From JANOSH01 sp031415695 (GTDB lineage Bacteria > Actinomycetota > Acidimicrobiia > Acidimicrobiales > Ilumatobacteraceae), in assembly GCA_031415695.1 (NCBI GenBank), contig JANOSH010000027.1:1-64000 (forward strand): 64,000 nt of DNA, written 5' to 3'. The notes under the pieces were generated by a model. That model did no database searches. It was not told the origin of the DNA and saw nothing but the letters and a program-made list of their open reading frames with translations. Both the position numbers and the translations under genes were made by a program. This document shows, piece after piece, positions 15,077-23,883 of this stretch (positions are counted from its first letter, which is position 1; each line of letters opens with the position of its first letter).

Positions 15077-17065
15077 CTAGCCGAGACGCAATTTGACGAC
15101 GGTACCCCGCTTGACAACGGTGCCCGGGGGAGGATCACAACCAATCACAATTCGAGTGATGGGCCCTTCGATGGTGCCTTGCACGAGACCGGCCGCGGTG
15201 AGAATTTCGACGGCTTTTGTGAGCGAGTTGCCATAAATCTGCGGCACTTCAACTACGTCGGGGCCTTTAGAGATGCCGATGCGAACCTCGGTTCCGCGTG
15301 GAACTTCGGTATCGACCCCAGGTTCGATGCGAGCAACGATCCCCGCGGGCCATTTATCGCTGAACAAATCATCGATGCGAACCGGTAACAGGTTGACCGA
15401 CTCGACCGCAGCCTTGGCTTGTTCCCAATTCATGCTGCGGATCTCGGGCACCTTGCGTGGTGCGGGCCCCTTCGAGGTGACCACCTCGATCGACGTTCCC
15501 TTCGGCACCTCGGTTCCGGCCCCGATAGTTTGCCCATTCAACGTCCACTGAAGTACCACATCGGGAGCAGCGACCTCGTCGTATTCCTGACCGAGAACCG
15601 TGATGGCCAGTTTCTGATCGGTGAGCAGCTTCGTAGCATCGGCCTGGCTGCGAGTGGTGAGTTCCGGAAGTTTCGACAGCGTTGGGCCGTCGGAAACCCA
15701 CAGGGTGAGGGTTCCACCCTTCTTGAGTTCGCCCCCGGCCGGCTCGTGACGAATGATCTGATCCTTGGCCCGCTCGTCATTCTTTTCACGTACTACGTCG
15801 ACGACCCAATTATTCGGACTCACCTGGTTTCGGGCTTCACCCTCGGAAATACCGAGCATCGACGGCACCGCAAACGTTTGAGTTTTGCCCGTCTTGAGGC
15901 TGAGTCCCGCTATAAGCAGGAGACCAGAAAGACATGCCGCCGTAATGCCATACCAAGCAGCACGACCGAGTTTGCGCTTCTTGGGCTTTCGAGCCAGCAC
16001 CACAGTGGGTACGACATCGGACCAGCCGTCGGGTTCTTTTACTCCGCTGATGGGGGAAAAGTCGTTGAAGTCGAGCGATTCGAGCGGTTCAATGACCGGT
16101 GGTGGCATCGGTGCCGGCGCTGGAGCTGGAGCGAATCCGGCCGGGCCGACAGGAAGATGGGCCACACCGACAGGGTGGGCGCTTGTGAGATCGCGTGGGC
16201 GGGCGCTAGACGCTACAAGCGGCAAAGCCACTGGCCTCGGGAGCTTCTCGGCTGCGGACAGCAGCGCACGGGCAAGTTCGGCCGAATCTGATCGTTCGTC
16301 GGGGTCGGGCCGACCGCTGCGCTCGAGTACAGCAGCAAGCGGTCCGAGGTCGGCGCTTACCGGCATCAGTTTGCCGAGACGGTTCATGAGTGTGGCGACG
16401 GTGGTTTCGCCCGAAAATGGAACGGTGCCGGTGACAGCCTCGATGATCGACAAGGTGAGCGAGTACACGTCGGTCTTGCCGGTGAGGGCCTTGCCCGTGG
16501 CCTGTTCCGGTGACGCGTACCGAGCAGTGCCCAGCATCATGCCATCGGGCTCGGTCCAATTGGCTTCGCTGATGGCACGAGCCAATCCGAAATCAGCCAC
16601 CCGCAACCGACCTTCGTCACCGAACAGCAAGTTGGCGGGCTTGATATCACGATGGACAACGCCGCGTTTGTGGGCATAATCGAGCCCGCGCGCCGCCTCT
16701 AGGGCAACAAGCACAGCTTGGCTGGGCGACAGCAACCGACCGCGGTCGAGCATGGCTCGCAGGCTGCCACCGGCGAGATACTCCAGAACGAGGTACGACG
16801 TCCCATTGTCCTCGCCCCAGTCGAACACCGCCATGATGTTGGGATGACTGAGGGCCGCGGCCTGTTGGGCTTCGGCCCGGAACCGCTTGATGAACGAGGG
16901 ATCGCCGGCAAGCGACGGGTGTAACAGCTTCACAGCAACCGGGCGGCGCAGCTGTACATCGTCGGCCTGGAACACGGTTCCGGACGCGCCCGTACCCACC
17001 GGCATCACCAGCCGATAACGCGATCCCAGAACGCGGCCAATCTGGTCATCTCCAACGCTTGCCAT
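15077..17065 (-). CDS. PknB-like Ser/Thr protein kinase with four PASTA domains
   Basis: A transmembrane eukaryotic-like kinase of 662 residues. The kinase domain (about 15-270) has the glycine loop VGTGASGTVF, Lys in VAVKLLHP, HRDIKPANLL, DFGLA and ASPEQ. A Pro/Ala-rich juxtamembrane region follows, then a membrane helix (AAWYGITAACLSGLLLIAGL, about 390-410) and four extracellular PASTA repeats, each starting with a VP or LPEL segment and ending with a SxGP or LRLG strand. PASTA domains sense muropeptides and lipid II, so the protein probably controls cell-wall synthesis and division. Start at 17063-17065 gives a normal N-terminus; the open frame extends 25 codons upstream into the divergent gene's 5' end. 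Confidence 0.94.
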   Translation of the reverse strand: MASVGDDQIGRVLGSRYRLVMPVGTGASGTVFQADDVQLRRPVAVKLLHPSLAGDPSFIKRFRAEAQQAAALSHPNIMAVFDWGEDNGTSYLVLEYLAGGSLRAMLDRGRLLSPSQAVLVALEAARGLDYAHKRGVVHRDIKPANLLFGDEGRLRVADFGLARAISEANWTEPDGMMLGTARYASPEQATGKALTGKTDVYSLTLSIIEAVTGTVPFSGETTVATLMNRLGKLMPVSADLGPLAAVLERSGRPDPDERSDSAELARALLSAAEKLPRPVALPLVASSARPRDLTSAHPVGVAHLPVGPAGFAPAPAPAPMPPPVIEPLESLDFNDFSPISGVKEPDGWSDVVPTVVLARKPKKRKLGRAAWYGITAACLSGLLLIAGLSLKTGKTQTFAVPSMLGISEGEARNQVSPNNWVVDVVREKNDERAKDQIIRHEPAGGELKKGGTLTLWVSDGPTLSKLPELTTRSQADATKLLTDQKLAITVLGQEYDEVAAPDVVLQWTLNGQTIGAGTEVPKGTSIEVVTSKGPAPRKVPEIRSMNWEQAKAAVESVNLLPVRIDDLFSDKWPAGIVARIEPGVDTEVPRGTEVRIGISKGPDVVEVPQIYGNSLTKAVEILTAAGLVQGTIEGPITRIVIGCDPPPGTVVKRGTVVKLRLG

Positions 17066-17133
17066 TTCGTGAACAAATCTAGTGGGCGTAACCCGTCTGG
17101 CGGCGGCATCCCCCCAGCGGGCATCATGACACC

Positions 17134-17598
17134 ATGGCAATCAAGCTCAACAAGCGGCGCCTAGTCACATCAATGCTCATTTCGGCGAGCCTCGTGTTTA
17201 TCGCCCGCGGGTTGATGACCGCCGTTACGGGCGATCAATCTACGAGCGTTCCTGCTGGCGTCGACCGACTGGTACCCGGCCCCGGCGATCTCGTTCTGCG
17301 CCAGGCTCAGATTGGCATCGACCTGTCGGCGGGTTACCGCGGTGAGCTTGTAGTAGACGGCCAGATCATTCCCACGTACGACCTCTCAAAAAATGACTGC
17401 GCCATTACGACAACACCGTTCCTGGGCCGAGACGCAGTGTTCGACCCCGGCCAAAACACGGTGTACTTTCAACCGTCACCCGGAGCCACCATAGAACGAT
17501 TCGCGCCAGGTGAACACCAGATCATCGCCCGCTACTGGAAGCTGTGCGAAGACCCTGTTACGGCCAAGCAGTTCGCTTGGAGCTTCAAAGTCACCTGA
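17134..17598 (+). CDS. Secreted or membrane-anchored hypothetical protein
   Basis: A 154-residue protein with a basic start (MAIKLNKRRLVTS) and a hydrophobic segment (MLISASLVFIARGLMTAV) that acts as a signal anchor, followed by an all-beta extracytoplasmic domain with two Cys (about residues 89 and 143). It contains the strands YRGELVVDGQIIPTYDL and GEHQIIARYWKL, similar in feel to immunoglobulin-like or C-terminal ligand domains. It diverges from the PASTA kinase gene, sharing a 68-bp promoter region. Family not recognised; an envelope role is suggested only by topology and neighbour. Confidence 0.72.
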   Translation: MAIKLNKRRLVTSMLISASLVFIARGLMTAVTGDQSTSVPAGVDRLVPGPGDLVLRQAQIGIDLSAGYRGELVVDGQIIPTYDLSKNDCAITTTPFLGRDAVFDPGQNTVYFQPSPGATIERFAPGEHQIIARYWKLCEDPVTAKQFAWSFKVT

Positions 17599-17980
17599 GT
17601 ACGTCGACCGGTTCGGCGGCCGCTCCGACGATGGTCCGCTGACCAAACAGCGTCGATGCTCGGCACCGAACGGTAACCTCCACCATTTCGACCGGACCGG
17701 TCAGCCGACTCGAAACGAAAACATCGGGAGTTCCGACACAATGCCGACCGATGGTCAGCGAGCGTGTCGCAAAGTCACGAGCCCGCTCGGTGCGCTCGCC
17801 AGCGCCAGCGATCGACGCAGCACGAGCCGCATGGCGAGCAGCTACACGCACCTCGCTGTTGGCTGTAGCTGTTCGCTGCGCAAAGACCGCGAACCCGGCG
17901 AGTACCAGCACCACTGGGAACAGCACTACGAACTCCAGGGATTGGAAACCAGCGTCATCTCGCACGCGACCTTGGGACAT
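17591..17980 (-). CDS. TadE/TadG-like pilus-assembly protein, orphan
   Basis: A 129-residue protein with the typical TadE-like N-terminus: a short polar leader (DDAGFQSLEF) with Glu five residues into a hydrophobic helix (FVVLFPVVLVLAGFAVFAQR), the layout of type IV pilin-like minor subunits, followed by an amphipathic VRVAARHAARAAS helix and a small beta domain with two Cys. Start ATG 17978-17980 gives this arrangement; the longer frame overlaps ligA. No other tad/flp gene is near, so partner genes must lie elsewhere. Its end overlaps the convergent upstream gene by 8 bp. Confidence 0.72.
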   Translation of the reverse strand: MSQGRVRDDAGFQSLEFVVLFPVVLVLAGFAVFAQRTATANSEVRVAARHAARAASIAGAGERTERARDFATRSLTIGRHCVGTPDVFVSSRLTGPVEMVEVTVRCRASTLFGQRTIVGAAAEPVDVLR

Positions 17981-18014
17981 GAGAGCACCGTAGCGACCGG
18001 CTCTCCGGCGCGGC

Positions 18015-20051
18015 TCAAGGTGTCGACAAGACTTCGGGCAGATGCCCGTTTTCAAGTAGGTAGACAAACCCGGCTTCGTCGAGGATCGGCACTCCCAGCT
18101 CTGTGGCTTTGGTGAGTTTGCTCGCCCCAGGATCGACGCCGACAACCACAGCAGTGGTTTTCTTGCTCACACTGCCCGGGCTCTTACCTCCGCGACCCAC
18201 TATCGCCGCTTCGGCAGAGTCACGGCTGAAACCATCAAGCGAACCAGTAACCACGATGGCGAGGCCAACCAAGTTTTGCGGGAGCAAGCTGCGTTCGACG
18301 TTGCCGAACTCGACCCCGGCCGCTTCAAACTTGTCGATCATCGCAGCGTTGCGGGGTTGACCAAACCAGCGGGTTACCGATGCGGCGATGACAGGTCCGA
18401 CACCCTCAACTGTTGCGAGATCGGGCTGTGTTGCAGCCATAATGGACCGAAGATTGCCGAACGTCGCAGCCAGAGCAACACTGGCCGAGGGGCCAAGATT
18501 TTTGCATCCCAGCGCCACCAAGAGCCGGGGCAGCGGACGAGATTTCGACTCGGCGATGGATGCCAAGAGTTTGTTGGCCGACAACTCACCAAATCCGTCG
18601 AGTGTGATCAGATGATCGCGGGTAAGGGTGTAGATGTCTCCAGCGTCAGCCAGGAGCCCGCGATCGCTCAGCGCGAACACGGTCTTGTCACCGAGCCCCT
18701 CGATATCCATGCCACCGCGGCTGGCGAAATGAATGATGCGGGCATCGCGTTGAAACGGGCAGTCGCGTTCCACACAGCGGGTGTCGGCTTCGCCGGGGAT
18801 TCGAACGAGTTCGGTGTCGAGCGGGCATGGGCACCGTGCGGGGAACACCCAGGGGGCTAGACCATCGGGGCGTTTGGACAGGACGGGGCCCACAACTTCG
18901 GGGATAACATCGCCCGCTTTGCGGACTACCACCGTGTCGCCGGGGCGTACGTCTTTCAACGCAACTTGATCCTGGTTGTGCAAGGTGGCCATGCCAACGG
19001 TTGACCCACCGACAAAGACTGGCTCTAGGACAGCGAACGGTGTGGTGCGCCCGGTACGACCGACCGAGACCTGAATGTCTCGTAACAGCGTGAAGCGTTC
19101 CTCGGGAGGAAACTTGTAGGCAATCGCCCACCGCGGGGCTTTGGATGTAACGCCGAGCCGCTGGCGTTGCTCGAAGTTATTGACCTTTGCGACCGCTCCG
19201 TCGATCTCGTACGCCAATTCATGGCGATGTGCTTGCCACCGGCGGGCGAAGGCGTACACGCCATCGAGACCGTCGACGACACGCGTTTGAGGGTTGATGG
19301 TGAAACCAAGCGAACCTAGCCACGCCATGCTCTCGGCATGATCGCCAAACGTTGGCCCACCCTCGACGAGACCGATCTGATAACACCAGATCGACAGTTC
19401 CCGGCTGGCAGTAACGCGAGGGTCTTTTTGTCGAAGGCTTCCGGCGGCAGCGTTTCGTGGGTTGGCAAACTGCTTGTCGCCTAGGGCGCCTTGTCGATCG
19501 TTGAGCGCGTTGAATGCGGCGAGCGACATGTACACCTCACCACGAACTTCCAGGACGGCGGGTGCACCACGCAGTCGTTGCGGTACATCGCCGATGGTGA
19601 GAACGTTGGCCGTGACATCTTCACCGACACGGCCGTCGCCTCGCGTAGCCGCCTGAACCAACCTGCCAGCCTCGTACCTCAAGCTCATGGCGAGCCCGTC
19701 GATTTTGAGTTCGCAAACGAACTGCCCGGCGGCTCCATCTAGGCCGCGTGACACCCGGTCGCCCCACGCTCGCAGCTCGGACTCGTCCATGGCATTGTCG
19801 AGGCTCATCATCGCCGCGCTGTGGGTGACGGGCGCAAATGTTGCTCCCACCGACCCGCCGACGCGCCGTGAAGGCGAGCCGTCGGTCGCAAGGTCGGGAT
19901 TCGCTTGTTCCAAACCCTGCAGCTCGCGGACAAGTTCATCGTACTCGGCATCGGAAATTTCGGGATCGTCGGCCAGGTAGTACCGATCATTGTGATGGCG
20001 CAGCGTGTCTCGTAACGCTCGGACCCGGTCGACACTGTGTGGGTCAGCCAT
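18015..20051 (-). CDS. ligA: NAD-dependent DNA ligase
   Basis: Seals nicks in replication and repair using NAD. The 678-residue protein has domain Ia (HHNDRYYLADDPEISDAEYD), the adenylation motif CELKIDGLA with nucleophile Lys116, the OB fold, a four-Cys zinc finger (CPCPLDTELV...RCVERDCP), a helix-hairpin-helix region (LDGFGELSANKLLASI and VEGVGPVIAASV) and a C-terminal BRCT domain (LVGLAIVVTGSLDGFSRDSA). Full-length for the family. The ATG at 20049-20051 overlaps the upstream MetE-like gene by 8 bp; a GTG five codons earlier is also in frame. Confidence 0.97.
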   Translation of the reverse strand: MADPHSVDRVRALRDTLRHHNDRYYLADDPEISDAEYDELVRELQGLEQANPDLATDGSPSRRVGGSVGATFAPVTHSAAMMSLDNAMDESELRAWGDRVSRGLDGAAGQFVCELKIDGLAMSLRYEAGRLVQAATRGDGRVGEDVTANVLTIGDVPQRLRGAPAVLEVRGEVYMSLAAFNALNDRQGALGDKQFANPRNAAAGSLRQKDPRVTASRELSIWCYQIGLVEGGPTFGDHAESMAWLGSLGFTINPQTRVVDGLDGVYAFARRWQAHRHELAYEIDGAVAKVNNFEQRQRLGVTSKAPRWAIAYKFPPEERFTLLRDIQVSVGRTGRTTPFAVLEPVFVGGSTVGMATLHNQDQVALKDVRPGDTVVVRKAGDVIPEVVGPVLSKRPDGLAPWVFPARCPCPLDTELVRIPGEADTRCVERDCPFQRDARIIHFASRGGMDIEGLGDKTVFALSDRGLLADAGDIYTLTRDHLITLDGFGELSANKLLASIAESKSRPLPRLLVALGCKNLGPSASVALAATFGNLRSIMAATQPDLATVEGVGPVIAASVTRWFGQPRNAAMIDKFEAAGVEFGNVERSLLPQNLVGLAIVVTGSLDGFSRDSAEAAIVGRGGKSPGSVSKKTTAVVVGVDPGASKLTKATELGVPILDEAGFVYLLENGHLPEVLSTP

Positions 20052-21048
20052 GTGTTGGTCGGCCACTGCCGCGTCCGGCCGATGACGCCTCGACTAACAG
20101 CTGCGAAACCTCGTTGGCCAGTCGGAACGCGTTGGCGGCTTGGGCCGGGGAATGGTCTTGCAGGCCGCCAACCGGCGTGATGAGCGCTTGGGTAGACAGA
20201 CGTTGCGCATCACAGCCTGTGGAGGCCAATTCGTTCCAGGTCTCGACAACTTTGCGCCAGTACACCAACCCGGACGACCGCAACGGGCCGTCGGTTGGTA
20301 CAACACCCCACGCGACTAGGCCACCGCGTTCGAGGAACGGCTGCAGAGCGGGAGTCAAGGTGGCATCGAGCACATGGATATCGAGGCTCACGACACCTGG
20401 ACCGGCAGCGATAAGTGAACCCCAGTCGACAACTCCCCGGTTGTGCACACCAACGTCGACCAGGGACTCTATGGCCGCCAACGACGCCGAGAGCGTGTCG
20501 ATTGCGTGGTCGGGAGCGAGCGGAAATCCGGGACACCAGATGATCGATCCGCGGGGTTCATCGAGCAAGACCAACTGGCGAGAGTTCGGGAATGCCTGAG
20601 CCAGATGCGTTTGAACCACTCGGGCGGTGGCACGCACCGAACGGACAGCGACCCCAAACGCAGTAGCCGTCGGAACGCCATGCCCCATGAGAGCGAGCCC
20701 TACGCTGAGGGGCCCAGCCAACTGCCATTTGATTGGACCCGAATAGCCACGGCCCGCTTCGACGAACGCGTGCAAGGGATCAAACGACGGATGCGACAAA
20801 TCGGGCGCAACCCTCGACAAGGGGTGGAGTCGTTCCGGGGTCACGTGCAACGCGTGGTCGCCGTCGGTCCACACCCCATCGAGACCAACCACCGACTGAG
20901 TTATCAGCGTGTGAAGTGGGTCGGGCGACGAGAGAATGGGAACAAAGGCAAGTTGAGGACAATGGGCGAGCGAGAACTCGACTGCAGCGCGCGGATCAGT
21001 GAACGGCAGGGGGCCAATTCCCGTAACTGCTCCAATTGGATAGTGCAT
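20044..21048 (-). CDS. MetE-like (cobalamin-independent methionine synthase C-domain) protein of unknown function
   Basis: A 334-residue TIM-barrel-type protein related to the UROD/MetE C-terminal fold (segments KWQLAGPLSVGLALMGHG, LLDEPRG, GVHNRGVVDWGSLIAAG, and the C-terminal ALITPVGGLQD). The position where MetE carries a zinc-ligand Cys (DCGLKT-type motif) reads PVGGLQD here, so a methionine synthase reaction is unlikely. The same kind of gene lies directly upstream of ligA in Mycobacterium tuberculosis (Rv3015c before Rv3014c), so the pairing is an old actinobacterial arrangement. Its start overlaps the divergent gene's start by two bases. Confidence 0.75.
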   Translation of the reverse strand: MHYPIGAVTGIGPLPFTDPRAAVEFSLAHCPQLAFVPILSSPDPLHTLITQSVVGLDGVWTDGDHALHVTPERLHPLSRVAPDLSHPSFDPLHAFVEAGRGYSGPIKWQLAGPLSVGLALMGHGVPTATAFGVAVRSVRATARVVQTHLAQAFPNSRQLVLLDEPRGSIIWCPGFPLAPDHAIDTLSASLAAIESLVDVGVHNRGVVDWGSLIAAGPGVVSLDIHVLDATLTPALQPFLERGGLVAWGVVPTDGPLRSSGLVYWRKVVETWNELASTGCDAQRLSTQALITPVGGLQDHSPAQAANAFRLANEVSQLLVEASSAGRGSGRPTHG

Positions 21049-22021
21049 GAATCAACCCACCTCAACGCCAAACACTGGAATCGCACTCCCAACCAAACCA
21101 TCAGCTTGGATGGAAGGGAGCAAGAACGATAAACCGTGGACCGTGTTCAGTAACAAACCGCTTGTTTGGTTGGCGCGCATTGCCTGGCTGGTGGCACCGT
21201 TCACCGTTGGCAACGCACTCGCCGAAACGCTCGCCGACGAGTCGACGCTGATGCAACAAGTCACCAGCATTGGGTTGTGGTTGACGTGGCTCATCGCCCT
21301 TACCGCCCTCCTACTGCCGTCTACAGTGTCGCTCACAATCAGCCGAATCGTGGTGCCGGGCGCCATGTTGGTCAGCGCACTCGCCTGGCTACATGGGGGC
21401 GTATCCACGGCAGGCCTCGTGGTAGCCGCTGCAAGCTCGTTGACGGCCACACTGGCCGTACTGTCGGCCGATGTCGGCCAGGAGTTCATCCAAGGCTCGG
21501 CCTACGGGGACGAAACTCGATTTCCGCTTCGCCCACCAGGTCCATTGGTACTGGGGTTGTTGCCGATCGCTTGGCTGATTACTGCACTGCTCGCCATAGC
21601 GGGTGTGCTCGTATTTGGAGCTGATTTGTGGCTGTGGGGGGTAGCGCTCAGCGCCGCCGCAGCTGTCGTGGTGGTGGGGTTCGCGCGACGATGCCATCGG
21701 CTGAGCCGACGGTTTGCCGTTTTCGTCCCATCGGGATTCGTGCTCCACGACCATGTTGGCCTCGCCGATACGGCCATGTTCACCAAGAAGTCTATTGCGT
21801 CATTCACGCTGGCCCGCAGTGATACTCAGGCCGCTGACCTCACCGCCTCGGCCCTCGGTCCGGCCGTCGAGCTCCAACTCAAGGCCTTCACAACCGTGGT
21901 CAAAGCCGGCACCTTCAAACAACCAGGTGGCACAGGCTTGCATGTGCAAGCAGTGATGTTCAGCCCATCGCGACCCGGTCGGGTCCTGGCCGCCGCAGCC
22001 GAACGCGGCCTGCGCACCTGA
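21047..22021 (+). CDS. Multi-pass membrane protein, hypothetical
   Basis: A 324-residue protein with an N-terminal cytoplasmic stretch, then about six predicted membrane helices grouped as 37-55, 72-88, 92-110, 114-137, 165-190 and 195-212, followed by a soluble C-terminal domain of ~100 residues (VFVPSGFVLHDHVGLADTAM onward). I do not recognise the family. Start ATG 21047 overlaps the divergent start; an ATG at 21110 is an alternative that would leave promoter space. Its TGA overlaps the next gene's ATG (TGATG), so the two are co-translated. Confidence 0.75.
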   Translation: MNQPTSTPNTGIALPTKPSAWMEGSKNDKPWTVFSNKPLVWLARIAWLVAPFTVGNALAETLADESTLMQQVTSIGLWLTWLIALTALLLPSTVSLTISRIVVPGAMLVSALAWLHGGVSTAGLVVAAASSLTATLAVLSADVGQEFIQGSAYGDETRFPLRPPGPLVLGLLPIAWLITALLAIAGVLVFGADLWLWGVALSAAAAVVVVGFARRCHRLSRRFAVFVPSGFVLHDHVGLADTAMFTKKSIASFTLARSDTQAADLTASALGPAVELQLKAFTTVVKAGTFKQPGGTGLHVQAVMFSPSRPGRVLAAAAERGLRT

Positions 22022-22866
22022 TGGGTGTTCTACTCGCCATCTTGGCCGCGGCATGTTACGGCGCAGGCGACTTCAGCGGCGGCCTCGCCTCGAAACGGTC
22101 ACATTCAACGAGCGTGACTGCGTGGTCGATGGTGATTGGTTGGATCATTGCCGTACCGCTGGCGTTCATAGTGCCGAGCAGCGGGTTCACGTGGAATTCA
22201 GTAACCCTCGGGGTGCTCACAGGCATGGCGGGCGGCATAGGGTTGCTGTCGTTGTACCGGGCTTTGGCAATCGGCACGATGAGCATCGTGTCGCCAACGA
22301 CGGCAGTAATCGCCGCCGTTGTTCCCTTGGCTGTCGGCCTGGCGAGCGGCGACACACTCACCCGATGGGGCAGTATCGGCCTGATATTTGCACTCGTGGC
22401 CATCAGCCTTGTTGGGCTAGGTCCAACGTCGGACGGTTCGGCCAAACGCACCGGACTTGGCCTCGCCATGATTGCTGGCTTGGGATTTGGTGGCGTGTTC
22501 GTTTTTCTCGGGCGAACTGCCGACAACGCCGGACTGTGGCCCTTGGTGGCCGCCCGACCCGTCGGATTGTTGATGGCTTCGGTTATGGCCCGTTCCGCCG
22601 GCGTGAGCCTCGTGCCGTTACGAGTTGACCGAGCCCTGGCCTCGGTGGCCGGCGTGCTCGACATGGGAGCAAACGCGCTCTACATCCTCGCCCGAACCCA
22701 CACATCATTGTCGATCGCCGCTGTGCTCACGTCGCTCTATCCGGCCGCCACAGTCGTCCTTGCCCGAGTGGTGGAGAAAGAGCGGCTGCGACGAATTCAG
22801 GTGTTCGGGCTGATTGCCGCCGGGGTTGCACTGATGCTGCTGGCGATTCCCCCACCCAAAACGTAG
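22021..22866 (+). CDS. EamA/DMT-family transporter
   Basis: A 281-residue, ten-helix drug/metabolite transporter. The two EamA repeats are visible, each ending in a helix pair: the first includes SLYRALAIGTMSIVSPTTAV, the second YILARTHTSLSIAAVLTSLY, the usual signature before the last helices. Substrate unknown; members export amino acids or metabolites. It follows the preceding membrane protein by a one-base overlap. Its 3' end overlaps the convergent mnmA by 70 bp. Confidence 0.88.
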   Translation: MGVLLAILAAACYGAGDFSGGLASKRSHSTSVTAWSMVIGWIIAVPLAFIVPSSGFTWNSVTLGVLTGMAGGIGLLSLYRALAIGTMSIVSPTTAVIAAVVPLAVGLASGDTLTRWGSIGLIFALVAISLVGLGPTSDGSAKRTGLGLAMIAGLGFGGVFVFLGRTADNAGLWPLVAARPVGLLMASVMARSAGVSLVPLRVDRALASVAGVLDMGANALYILARTHTSLSIAAVLTSLYPAATVVLARVVEKERLRRIQVFGLIAAGVALMLLAIPPPKT

Positions 22867-23882
22867 GTGTCAGTTTCGTCGTACAGCACGACACTTTGGC
22901 CCGGGGCCACCTGCCGCTGTGGAACGTGCCATTCGACAACAACAACCTCACCGGTAACCCGCGCGTACGCAGCCTGCGCGACCCCGTGAGCGGAAACTTG
23001 TGCCTTGACCGTGCCTTCCTGCGCGGCGTGGGTCCACGACATCTGTACAAGCACTACCCCTGAACGCACGAGTTCCTCGGGCGATCCAACCGTTACCGTG
23101 GCGGACGCTATGTCGACCCCAAGCGTGTACATCGGGTTGCCGCCGCCAGGCAGTCCGAGGCCTTTTCTTTGGCCGATGGTTACCAGTTCGATGGCGTCGA
23201 CCGAGCCGACCTGTACCCCGGCGGTGTCGACCACGCGACCGGGACGCAACGGGATTCGATGACCCAGGAACGCAGCTCGACCCGACGACCGGGTGATGAA
23301 ACACACGTCTTGGCTGTCGGGCTTACTGGCGGTGCGCAAACCAAGACGAACCGCTTGAGCGCGAACGTCGGACTTATGCAGGTGACCAACCGGAAACATC
23401 GAATGCTCTAGCCCTGGCCCGTCGAGCATATGCACGACATAACTCTGGTCCTTGGCCGGGTCGGCACCGCGAGCGAGCCGCAACTGGCCTGACGGATCGG
23501 CAACGACACGAGCATGGTGACCAGTCGCGACAGCATCGAAACCGAGAAGTTTGGCCCGTGTCGACAAACGCTCGAACTTGAGATGGCGGTTGCATTCAAT
23601 GCACGGATTTGGCGTATGACCGTCGATATGGGCTTGAACATACGGCTGCACGACATGGCGATCGAAGTCGTCGGTGAAGTTGAAGACCAGGTGATCTATT
23701 CCGAGTTGCTGTGCCACACGTCGAGCGTCTTCGACATCGCTCACCGAGCAACAGCCAGTATCGCTATCGCCACCCCACAACTTCATCGTGACACCGACAA
23801 CGTCGTGGCCAGCCTCGACCAGCAAAGCAGCAGCCACGCTGGAATCGACACCGCCCGACATACCAACGAGTACCGAAGCCAT
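22797..23882 (-). CDS. mnmA: tRNA-specific 2-thiouridylase MnmA
   Basis: Adds the 2-thio group to wobble uridine 34 of Lys, Glu and Gln tRNAs. Features in the 361 residues: PP-loop SGGVDSS (9-15), the CCS and catalytic-Cys motif PNPCIECNRH (Cys94), second catalytic Cys in SQDVCFIT, and C-terminal barrel with GQSVVLYDET. The ATG at 23880-23882 follows the cysteine desulfurase stop by one base, giving a functional pair: the desulfurase supplies persulfide sulfur. The open frame continues upstream, but that part overlaps the desulfurase gene and is not protein-like. Confidence 0.95.
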   Translation of the reverse strand: MASVLVGMSGGVDSSVAAALLVEAGHDVVGVTMKLWGGDSDTGCCSVSDVEDARRVAQQLGIDHLVFNFTDDFDRHVVQPYVQAHIDGHTPNPCIECNRHLKFERLSTRAKLLGFDAVATGHHARVVADPSGQLRLARGADPAKDQSYVVHMLDGPGLEHSMFPVGHLHKSDVRAQAVRLGLRTASKPDSQDVCFITRSSGRAAFLGHRIPLRPGRVVDTAGVQVGSVDAIELVTIGQRKGLGLPGGGNPMYTLGVDIASATVTVGSPEELVRSGVVLVQMSWTHAAQEGTVKAQVSAHGVAQAAYARVTGEVVVVEWHVPQRQVAPGQSVVLYDETDTYVLGGGIASSISATPAAISPNT

Positions 23883-23883
23883 G

